NCBI GenBank assembly: GCA_965223245.1 | Contig: CBDCVY010000013.1 | Coordinates: 1,674,001 to 1,738,000, forward strand | Direction of reading: 5' to 3' | DNA: 64,000 bases | Source: CBDCVY01 sp965223245 | Lineage (GTDB): Bacteria; Nitrospinota; Nitrospinia; Nitrospinales; Nitrospinaceae | The notes under the pieces: generated by a model | The model's database searches: none | Seen by the model: only the letters and a program-made list of their open reading frames with translations | Told to the model about the DNA's origin: nothing | Position numbers and translations under genes: made by a program | Part shown: piece after piece, positions 18,022 to 25,641 of the stretch | How positions within the stretch are numbered: the stretch's first letter is position 1 | How the letters are laid out: the number at the start of each line of letters is the position of its first letter

Positions 18022-21000
18022 TTATCGATTCATCGACAAGCGATTATCATCCGCACGAGAAGCAGATTTCAGGCCGTCCGGAGTGGCACCACCCAAAGGT
18101 AAGATCGATCGATCTCCCTGAGGTAATACCTTAAAATAACCCCACTGACCTGCCTGTTGGTAAGGTGTCCGTGCATTCAACCATAAATACGTGCCCGGTA
18201 CATGATACGTACCACCTGCACCATTCAGTAAGAATGCCTGGATATACTCACCTCCGCCAAACTCTTCAACATCAATCATATCAGAACCTTCCTGATTCAA
18301 ATGCCGACGCCACTGATGACCATCCAAATTAAACATTTGGTTCTGCTCATTATGCGCGCCAAACACATTGATCATGATTTTATCACCTGCATGCGCTTTC
18401 AATACCGGCGTTGCAGGATCATTGTCCGCGGCAACACAAGGGGTAAACATATTACCTAATTCACACCCTTCGTCTTCACGGTAAGTCCAAGGTTCTAAGC
18501 GGTAATTCACACCCGTCAACCCGGCGACATTCTGCAGGTAAGGCATGAATGACGTGCCCAGAATATTATCCTCATCCTGAAAATAGAGAGCAAAATCTCG
18601 GTAGTTCTCTAAATGTGTATTCTCAGGATAAGATTTATCAATGATCACGTCCGCTTTCCACGAATTCCCAAGACTGATGTCTTTACCTGTCTCAGGATCT
18701 CGATACACCGAACCACGAGGACCAATGATGATTCCACCAAACAAACCGTCACGTACGTTCGTTACTAAGTCACCAAAATCCCAGATTAAACCTGCATTGA
18801 TATTGTAATCCGGATGTGCATAGAACGTATATGTCTTCGATTTACCCGGTGCTACCGTTTGATCCCCGGGATTGTTACCTACATTAATCCCCTGGGAATC
18901 TAACGGATTAAACGCCATGTTGTTGATATGTAAAGAAGTTTTACCTTTCTTCAAGCTATTGGTCAACTTCACTTTCACACAATCACCAATGTTCGCTCGA
19001 AGCGTCAACGGATGCGGCATAGCTCCATCATCCGCTGCTTTCTTCACTTCATCCTCAAGTACGAATACTTTTCCTGCAGCATTCGCTAACAACAACTTAC
19101 GCTCGAAGTCCACTTCGATTATATCCTCAGCATTCGGATTGAACTTCAAAGCCTTGTCGATGGCAACCACACTAAAGTTCTTGGTGGGTGCACCTTTTGG
19201 ACAAACTTCTTTTTTATTAGGAAGAATACCGCGAGAACCCTCTAAAGGCTGCAGGTCTTTTTGGGCTTTGTCATACACCCGTAAAATACCCCAACTTCCT
19301 TCAGAAAGATGCGAGGTTCGTCCATCATAGAACAGATAATCACCAGCCATCTGCTGATAACCACCCGCAGTTGTAGCCAAGTCATATCGCTCCGCAATAC
19401 CTACATGTAAGGCATTTGTCACACGAGAATCTCCATCGTACCGTTCAGGTCTAAAACCATGACCCGATAGTGAAAACATATGAGATTCATTCATCATTCC
19501 GTGTAATAAACGGAACACAATCGTATCGCCCAGATACGCACGAATTAATGGAGTATCCGGATCACGATGGGCTTTATTGCTGAACAACTGGGACGCATCT
19601 CCATTAGCTTTCAATCTTGCCGCTAATGATGCAGAACGGAAATTAAATCCGCCTCCAGTTGTATGTGTTCCTCCATTCAAATACGGGAAGGCCACTTCCA
19701 GCATATCCTTCGGCATTTGAAAGGAAATGGACTGACCCGCTGCTATCGCATTCTCTCGGCTCAAACCGGGAGGATTACCTTTGGTAACCAATTGCGCGGT
19801 ATGCGGTACCGTGTCATGCATTTGTACAACGATTTCACGGAAACTGCCGTTACGTCCGTAAGCAATCGGTTCCGTACCATGAATGTCAGCAACAGGACCA
19901 CTGCGAATCGGTTTCCCTGTTTTTGGATCATGATAGGTCGATCCCCATGGCTCAACAATGGTAGAACCAATTCCACCGTGCGGCCAGGTGGTCGCACCAA
20001 ATGCATGGTCATGCCAGAAAACAAGACCTAAATCAGCGTCCACCCACCAGCGATAACGAACATACTCTGTGCTCACAATTTGACCTGCTTTATGAGCATG
20101 CGTCATGCCTTCGGTAAAAGTGATTTTGTACTTGCCGTCTTTCGCCGGATTCTTATTTGGATCCGGTTCCATTTTTCCAATCCAGCGAGCGTCTTTACCA
20201 TTCGGTACTTCAATACCCACAATGATGTCAGTGCCCACATGGAATGGGGTTGCATGATGAGCCATTTCAATTTCAATGGTCTTATCACCCGGTTTCGTGT
20301 CTTTCAACAAATGCGCGTTCATCGGAACCGGCATACCTACATGATGACCATTTTTTTGTTTCTTATCAAACTGCAAATAAGACCGCATGGACTGGTCATA
20401 AGAAAATCCGGAAATAACCCCATCCGATGCTTGATTATCGAACTGGAAGAAATGAGGATGAATGTTCACTTTTGACATTTGAAAATTGGTGAAATCATCA
20501 TCATTCCATTCACTAGTCAATAATAAATCTACACAATCATAAACATTGGCTCGAATGACAAGTGGTTCCGCTTTTTTCGGATCCGCTTTCACGGCAGCCA
20601 TTTCTTCATCAATGACATATATCAAACCATACTTGTCAATGATAGGAGGCGTCCCTTTATACCCACCCTGAAGTTCAATCGGAGTATTAATGAACACCAA
20701 ATTATATTGCTTTCGACCCGCTCCTTCTGGGCACAGACTCCAACGTCCCTGTTCACCGGGTTTTGCTGGAGTACTATTCTCCATGGTTGCATCGGAGCGA
20801 CCACTACCTGATTCAGTCGAAGTTATAACTTTATTATCAGTTAAGTAATGGAACGGCTCTAACCAGGGAGCACCCCCATGATGACGCGCAAACGGAACTC
20901 GCTTCCCAAAATGCGGAGTCATGTGTGGCCACGCTAACTTGCCGTTCGTCGGATGAAACTGAATCGAATGACGTTTTCCCGGATGAGGTGACTTGTACTT

Positions 21001-22947
21001 CGCCATCGGATAAGTTGCTTCACGTTCAGATAACGCTCGGTTCTTATCCCAGGCATAATCCCATACCGTTCCGTCATAAGCCAATATCTGACCCTTTTCA
21101 TCGTCCGTATGACCAGGCTTCCCTTGCGGAGGTAACATCGATTTTACCCAATCCTTGATGTTCACCACAGGAATCTCCTGATCCCATTTGCTGGCTCCAC
21201 TGTCTACAATCTTGAACTTCTTACCGTACCAGTTCATTGTTTTGCCGACTAACTTATCTGAACTGATACCTTTAGGAATGTAGCCTTTACGATCCGGTAA
21301 CTCCTGCAATGGACGCATGACGTCTGTGCTGCCAAACGGATAATTTCCGTCCTGCAGCGTGTTGTACACACGCCAGTATCCCCACATACCCGCAACATAA
21401 TGATGCGCTACGTGACAATGGAACAAAAAGTCTCCGGCCAGTTTCTGACATAACCCGGATCCACACTCGGTTTCTAAATCCAATACCTCAGCAGGACCGA
21501 TTACTTCAACGTCGACACGGTCGGTAGTGGTTCGAACTACAGGATATTTCACCGGACCGTCATAAGCCGCTGTAATTAAATTTTCAATTCCCGGCTCACG
21601 TTTCGGTGACCGCGTCCAACGAATAGAACCTCCATGCGGATGATGCGAATGGAACACTTCACCTCCGCCATGGATCAACCGAAATTTTACCGGATCACCC
21701 ATATAGGAACGAGGAATGGTCGTTGGAGCATCAGCAAACGTATAAGAGCTGTAAGATAAAGATTCATCTTCATAGTGAAACATTTTTTCCTGAACTGCCA
21801 GGTTATTGATACCAAATGGTTCACTGCGATAGTTCATCGCACGTGCCGAAGGACGATACGCATCGGTTTGTGGATCACGCTGCGGAATCATCTCTCCATG
21901 GCGATTCAACGGACGAAACGATTCATCACCTACTTCATGATAAAACAATGCGAATTCACGAAAATCTTTAGCATCATCATTAGCAATCATTGCCATCCAG
22001 CCATTTTCAAGCGGTCCACCGGTCCACGGATCCAAATAATACGATCCACGTGGTTCAACGATGAATGCACCAATCAAACCTAACGCAGATGGATCACGAC
22101 CTGCGTGACTAATAATAAGATGGGATCCCTCTTGCTCATCTACAGGAATGAACCATTCAAAGTTTTGGGTCTCACCGGATGGAACAATAGCTCCCTTAGA
22201 TACCGCTGTATTCGGCAAACCGGAATCACTGATGATCATCGCAGAACCATTGATTTGAAACCCTGCGTCCTCATCTTCTAACTGATTCGTAAATTTAATA
22301 CGAACACAATCCCCTTGATTCGCACGAATAGTCATCGGTTGAATTTTATCCCCCTGCAAACCTGTGGATACTACTCCGGGGTCCAATTCGTCTTCCCGGG
22401 CTGCTGCGTTCGCTGCTTCATCCTTACGTACCTGCTCGATGTCCTTCGTCAAAACATACATGTAACCGGGGAAGTAGTCTCCCCATTGGTTTAATGCAAT
22501 TTCAACATTAATAGCAGAGACATCATAGGTTTTGGTAGGAACTCCTGCGGGACAATGACCGCCTTTGAATACTTTATCAGAGGCTTCGGAAGGCCCTAAC
22601 AAATACCCCTGCTGAAGCTGATGCGCCGCCCATGAATCATGAAATACACCTCCCGAGGAGGCGGGACTCGCATGTTCTTTCAACTTTCCTTTTAATCGGT
22701 CCATCAATGAACGAAAGGTCTTATTCAATCGCTCCTGATCCCCTTGTTTTCCCTCCATCATCTCTTCGTAGTTGATTTGATTTTCCAACTTCTCCAACCA
22801 CGCTGGACGATCTACCGCAGAATGCGAGTCATGCATTTGGTTTGCATAAACTGGAAATGCAACCAAACTCAAAACAAGCAAAACAAAAATTCCGGTAACA
22901 AATGGCGTTACCCGATTTTGTTTGCGGCCACTCAATTGATAATGCAT
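18022..22947 (-). CDS. Giant periplasmic/secreted multicopper oxidase, MofA-like (copy A)
   Basis: 1641 residues; ATG with a strong AGGAGG. Signal peptide ending in PVYA (about residue 35). Three internal repeats begin with similar strings: CPAGVPTK (about 132), CPEGAGRK (about 737) and CPKGAPTK (about 1249), each followed by a RANxGDC-type strand and an EPxGSxYxDPxTG-type turn, so six cupredoxin folds are likely. Copper ligands: H433-x-x-H436-x-H438; the type-1 motif H510-C-H-xxx-H516-xxxx-M521; H830-P-H832; and H979-D-H981. The equivalent sites in repeats 2 and 3 are lost. Size and ligand order (C-terminal type first) resemble Mn(II) oxidases of the MofA/MnxG group. GC is visibly higher (about 48-53% in sampled lines) than in neighbours. 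About 90% identical to copy B; likely substrate metal ion, not proved. Confidence 0.93.
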   Translation of the reverse strand: MHYQLSGRKQNRVTPFVTGIFVLLVLSLVAFPVYANQMHDSHSAVDRPAWLEKLENQINYEEMMEGKQGDQERLNKTFRSLMDRLKGKLKEHASPASSGGVFHDSWAAHQLQQGYLLGPSEASDKVFKGGHCPAGVPTKTYDVSAINVEIALNQWGDYFPGYMYVLTKDIEQVRKDEAANAAAREDELDPGVVSTGLQGDKIQPMTIRANQGDCVRIKFTNQLEDEDAGFQINGSAMIISDSGLPNTAVSKGAIVPSGETQNFEWFIPVDEQEGSHLIISHAGRDPSALGLIGAFIVEPRGSYYLDPWTGGPLENGWMAMIANDDAKDFREFALFYHEVGDESFRPLNRHGEMIPQRDPQTDAYRPSARAMNYRSEPFGINNLAVQEKMFHYEDESLSYSSYTFADAPTTIPRSYMGDPVKFRLIHGGGEVFHSHHPHGGSIRWTRSPKREPGIENLITAAYDGPVKYPVVRTTTDRVDVEVIGPAEVLDLETECGSGLCQKLAGDFLFHCHVAHHYVAGMWGYWRVYNTLQDGNYPFGSTDVMRPLQELPDRKGYIPKGISSDKLVGKTMNWYGKKFKIVDSGASKWDQEIPVVNIKDWVKSMLPPQGKPGHTDDEKGQILAYDGTVWDYAWDKNRALSEREATYPMAKYKSPHPGKRHSIQFHPTNGKLAWPHMTPHFGKRVPFARHHGGAPWLEPFHYLTDNKVITSTESGSGRSDATMENSTPAKPGEQGRWSLCPEGAGRKQYNLVFINTPIELQGGYKGTPPIIDKYGLIYVIDEEMAAVKADPKKAEPLVIRANVYDCVDLLLTSEWNDDDFTNFQMSKVNIHPHFFQFDNQASDGVISGFSYDQSMRSYLQFDKKQKNGHHVGMPVPMNAHLLKDTKPGDKTIEIEMAHHATPFHVGTDIIVGIEVPNGKDARWIGKMEPDPNKNPAKDGKYKITFTEGMTHAHKAGQIVSTEYVRYRWWVDADLGLVFWHDHAFGATTWPHGGIGSTIVEPWGSTYHDPKTGKPIRSGPVADIHGTEPIAYGRNGSFREIVVQMHDTVPHTAQLVTKGNPPGLSRENAIAAGQSISFQMPKDMLEVAFPYLNGGTHTTGGGFNFRSASLAARLKANGDASQLFSNKAHRDPDTPLIRAYLGDTIVFRLLHGMMNESHMFSLSGHGFRPERYDGDSRVTNALHVGIAERYDLATTAGGYQQMAGDYLFYDGRTSHLSEGSWGILRVYDKAQKDLQPLEGSRGILPNKKEVCPKGAPTKNFSVVAIDKALKFNPNAEDIIEVDFERKLLLANAAGKVFVLEDEVKKAADDGAMPHPLTLRANIGDCVKVKLTNSLKKGKTSLHINNMAFNPLDSQGINVGNNPGDQTVAPGKSKTYTFYAHPDYNINAGLIWDFGDLVTNVRDGLFGGIIIGPRGSVYRDPETGKDISLGNSWKADVIIDKSYPENTHLENYRDFALYFQDEDNILGTSFMPYLQNVAGLTGVNYRLEPWTYREDEGCELGNMFTPCVAADNDPATPVLKAHAGDKIMINVFGAHNEQNQMFNLDGHQWRRHLNQEGSDMIDVEEFGGGEYIQAFLLNGAGGTYHVPGTYLWLNARTPYQQAGQWGYFKVLPQGDRSILPLGGATPDGLKSASRADDNRLSMNR

Positions 22948-23004
22948 AAGCTTTCCTCCTGTTTGAACTGTTGTGGCATTAAATTTTGAGATAGCCCCTA
23001 GGCC

Positions 23005-23033
23005 TTAATATAAAGTTATGCCTATAAAACCAA
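23005..23033 (-). promoter_or_regulatory. Candidate promoter of oxidase copy A
   Basis: On the minus strand: TTGGTT (23033-23028), 17-bp spacer, TATTAA (23010-23005), about 58 bp before the ATG. The spacer contains AGGCATAACT, also found upstream of the cupredoxin operon at 12976. Confidence 0.45.
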
Positions 23034-23034
23034 T

Positions 23035-23048
23035 ACCTTAGGTAAGGT
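23035..23048. promoter_or_regulatory. Palindromic operator candidate beside the oxidase A promoter
   Basis: Perfect inverted repeat ACCTTA-GG-TAAGGT, one base upstream of the candidate -35 box. The ACCT...AGGT ends recall the sites of copper-responsive MerR-family regulators (ACCTTCC-N-GGAAGGT), but the spacing here is shorter and it lies outside the -35/-10 spacer. Confidence 0.4.
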
Positions 23049-23256
23049 TTCATCAGCACTCCCATATTTTGATTCCAAAAGTACAGAAAAAATGGGAATT
23101 ACATTTAAAAATTAAGACCTCAAATATCTGATTTTATTCCCTAAATTTTTAATATTTTTGAAATGAATAACTGGAAAAAGGAGGGGTAAAAATTTGCGCT
23201 TTCAAAAATCAAAATAGATAAGTTTTGCTGGGCTTACTTGCCGCAAAATCTGGAAA

Positions 23257-23808
23257 TTAAAATTCACCGGTTTTTTTAAGTTCTTTTTTTAAAAATACTT
23301 TGCCGCGTGCAATTCGAGACATTACGGTTCCTATAGGCAAACCTAGTGAGCTGGCAATCTCTTTGTAGGCCATTTTTTCAAAATAAAATAATTCAATGGG
23401 CTTTCTAAGGCGGTCATCCAATTTGGCCAAAACTTCACGTAACTTTTTCTTGGATTCGTGGGTGACAAAATCCTTTTCAACATTTGTTGTGCTACTTAAT
23501 TGATTACTTACAAAATCAAATTCAATACCTTTCCATTTTTTACCTTTTTCTATTTCCTTCAAAAATAGGTTCTTAAGGATAGCAAATAACCAATTCTTCG
23601 ATTTTTCTATATCTTTGAGCTGCGAAAAGTTTTTAATCGCATAATAGAAAGTTTCTTGAGTTAAATCTTCAGCATCATGTTGTTTTTTGGCTAATCGGCA
23701 AGCACATCTGAAAATCAGATCTGCATGAGGCAATAAATATTTCTTAATGCCCTCCCGATGGGCATCTTCAATATGTTCCTTTAATTTTCCATCTAAATTA
23801 ATATTCAC
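23257..23808 (-). CDS. ECF-type RNA polymerase sigma factor
   Basis: 183 residues. Region 2 includes FRCACRLAKKQHDAEDLTQE and ETFYYAIKNF (about residues 33-62) for core binding and -10 recognition; region 4 includes the helix-turn-helix YKEIASSLGLPIGTVMSRI (about 148-166) for the -35. The 22 residues before region 2 and a Lys-rich linker (about 85-115) are ordinary. No zinc-finger anti-sigma gene is adjacent, which is unusual for this class. It is on the same strand as oxidase copy A, 309 bp upstream, and 3' of the third cupredoxin gene, so it probably controls part of this island, a proposal from position only. Confidence 0.93.
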   Translation of the reverse strand: MNINLDGKLKEHIEDAHREGIKKYLLPHADLIFRCACRLAKKQHDAEDLTQETFYYAIKNFSQLKDIEKSKNWLFAILKNLFLKEIEKGKKWKGIEFDFVSNQLSSTTNVEKDFVTHESKKKLREVLAKLDDRLRKPIELFYFEKMAYKEIASSLGLPIGTVMSRIARGKVFLKKELKKTGEF

Positions 23809-24084
23809 TATAAATAATTAGACTTAGCATTTAACCTTAGAAATTAGCGGGTTTTCTTAATTGAAATCACCTAAATAATAACTAAATTTGATTTTCTTTA
23901 AAAGGAAATTGAACCTAAATAATGAGAAAATTAATATTAAGCAATAAAAGTTTGAATAATAAATGGGAATATTTTCCTGTCAGAAAAGGTCTACAAATAA
24001 TAATCTTTTAATTTTGAAAAAAAAAAGAATCCTGCTTGAAACCAGGACATCTTAATCAAATTAATTAGGAAAAACACTGAAGGA

Positions 24085-24576
24085 ATGGAAGAACAAAAAC
24101 AAATATTAGATAAAGAAATTTGGGAAATTTCCCTTAGAATTGAAAGAGATGGGAGGGCTTTTTATAAGGAACTGGAAAAGCTAATTGATGAACCAACCGT
24201 AAAAAGCTTTATTCATCAAATGGCCAATGAAGAGGCTAAACACATTAAGCTATGCAAGTCCATGCTTGAAGAGAAAAAGGATAAAGTTTATGGTTGGGAA
24301 AATAAACAAGAGGTTAAAGAATTTATAGATTCCCAATTTCAAACCGATATTTTCCCCAAATTAAATCAAATTAAAGAATTTTCCTCTAAACTAAAAAACT
24401 TACAAAAAGCTTTTGAGTTTGCCTTAGAGGCGGAAAAAGTTTCAGCTGAATTTTATGCATTACTTGGTGAATACTGTGAAGATTTTGAAGCAAAAACCAC
24501 TTTAGCTCTTTTAGAACAAGCTGAACAAGACCACATCAAGCAAGTTATTGAAATTCGAGATAAATTTGTTTCGTAA
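24085..24576 (+). CDS. Rubrerythrin/ferritin-like diiron protein
   Basis: 163 residues, no signal peptide, all-helical. Two ExxH-type repeats expected for a four-helix diiron site: E in RIERDGRAFYKELE (about 20), EEAKH (about 50), then EAEKVSAEFYALL (about 119) and EQDHIKQ (about 148). This is a rubrerythrin domain without the C-terminal rubredoxin domain. Such proteins reduce peroxide or store iron. It is the only plus-strand gene between the two oxidase genes and is divergent from the sigma-factor gene (276 bp apart). Possible role: protecting against reactive oxygen or metal stress; inferred. Confidence 0.88.
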   Translation: MEEQKQILDKEIWEISLRIERDGRAFYKELEKLIDEPTVKSFIHQMANEEAKHIKLCKSMLEEKKDKVYGWENKQEVKEFIDSQFQTDIFPKLNQIKEFSSKLKNLQKAFEFALEAEKVSAEFYALLGEYCEDFEAKTTLALLEQAEQDHIKQVIEIRDKFVS

Positions 24577-24613
24577 AAACTCCCCTCAAAAAAATCCTTA
24601 AAACATCCTTCAA

Positions 24614-24653
24614 CAAAAAAACAGCACCGGGATAGAAACACCCGATGCTGTTT
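24614..24653 (-). terminator. Rho-independent terminator of the third cupredoxin-like gene
   Basis: On the minus strand AAACAGCATCGGG, loop, CCCGGTGCTGTTT followed by more U. One position is a G-U pair on the minus strand but a mismatch on the plus strand, and the T-run is on the minus side, so it serves the minus-strand gene and not the rubrerythrin gene. Confidence 0.88.
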
Positions 24654-24668
24654 GAAAGAAATATTTAC

Positions 24669-25478
24669 TTATTTAATTGCTAATTCAAAGTTTTGTTTAG
24701 CATCTGCACCACCAGCAACAGTTACTTCAGAAGAAACTTCGCCAATGTAAGGATGCCATGCTGTTACTTTGTATTTACCGGCTGGAATATTATCAATTTT
24801 AAAAGACCCATCTGCACCAGTTACAGAATAATAAGGATTCCATACAATTCGTGCATCCGCTTCCATGAAATTATGCTGGTCGCACTGCAAGAAAAAATGT
24901 TTATCCTTTTTTTGCTTAAAACGCTTAAAACTCTTGGTCACATCTGCAACATCACCTTTACTTGGTAATGGCTTGTTGAATAATGTTTTCCGATTAGCGC
25001 CTACAACGGAATATCCATGAGGATTATGAAGAATGTCAGGATCGTGATTAGTAACTGACACCAATCCTTCTTTCATGCCTTTTGGAGTTTTACGAACAAT
25101 TGAAACTTTAGGGAAAATATCACAAGTTTTAAAATCAAAATTGATGGTTGCGGTATCCCATTTCTTTCCTTTTTCAATATTCTCAATAAATACTACTGCG
25201 CCATTTAGTTTTCCACCAGGAGCGACTACTTTAACCCGGGGACGAATTCCACCTTCTTTAGTATCTGGGTGGGTGGAACAAAACTCAGCATTTTTTCCTT
25301 TATTTAAATCTTCCATAATTGGTGCTGGTGGATCCCCTTTTAGGGCAACTGCCCCGCTGATAGATCCGCCACCACTTACATCGCCTTCTTCATATTTAGC
25401 TTTTTTGGCAAATGCCGCAGTGCTAAATCCGATGGCAACACAGATAACTAAAAAACCAAATAGTACTTTTTTAATCAT
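24669..25478 (-). CDS. Periplasmic cupredoxin-like protein with C-terminal carboxypeptidase-regulatory-like domain (3)
   Basis: I chose the ATG at 25478 (269 residues) because AAGGAG lies 9 bases upstream; an earlier in-frame ATG at 25487 touches this ribosome-binding site. Signal peptide ending in TAAFAKK. The plan matches the two proteins at 13056 and 13802: CDIFPKVSIVRKTPKG, His in ILHNPHG (about 153-158), then Cys, His and Met in CDQHNFMEAD (about 199-208), and GSFKIDNIPAGKYKVTAWHP. It sits between the two oxidase genes with its own terminator. Probable role as copper-binding electron carrier or copper donor for the oxidases; inferred from ligands and context. Confidence 0.8.
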   Translation of the reverse strand: MIKKVLFGFLVICVAIGFSTAAFAKKAKYEEGDVSGGGSISGAVALKGDPPAPIMEDLNKGKNAEFCSTHPDTKEGGIRPRVKVVAPGGKLNGAVVFIENIEKGKKWDTATINFDFKTCDIFPKVSIVRKTPKGMKEGLVSVTNHDPDILHNPHGYSVVGANRKTLFNKPLPSKGDVADVTKSFKRFKQKKDKHFFLQCDQHNFMEADARIVWNPYYSVTGADGSFKIDNIPAGKYKVTAWHPYIGEVSSEVTVAGGADAKQNFELAIK

Positions 25479-25566
25479 CCCACACATCTCCTTCCAAACA
25501 ATGATTTATTAAAATTGTCACACCAAAGTGAAACATGAGAAAACATTCTATATAAAAAACCCCTAT

Positions 25567-25612
25567 TAAAAAAATAAAACAAAGGGGCCTCCCTCACTCC
25601 AAGAGGCCCCTT
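25567..25612 (-). terminator. Rho-independent terminator of oxidase copy B
   Basis: On the minus strand AAGGGGCCTC, 11-base loop, GAGGCCCCTT and then TTGTTTTATTTTTTT. It lies 29 bp after the stop of copy B. The sequence differs completely from the terminator of copy A, so the near-identity of the copies ends at the stop codon. Confidence 0.92.
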
Positions 25613-25641
25613 ATAAACAATTTTTCAATGCGGATCAACTA

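Larger units (their letters stand above)
22948..23256. other. Intergenic region, 309 bp, upstream of oxidase copy A
   Basis: Lies between the sigma-factor stop and the oxidase start, both on the minus strand. It contains a candidate promoter (23005-23033) with a palindrome next to it (23035-23048). The part near 23175-23215 (starting AGGAGGGGTAAAAATTTG) resembles a stretch downstream of secA near 46438. No gene seen. Confidence 0.55.
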
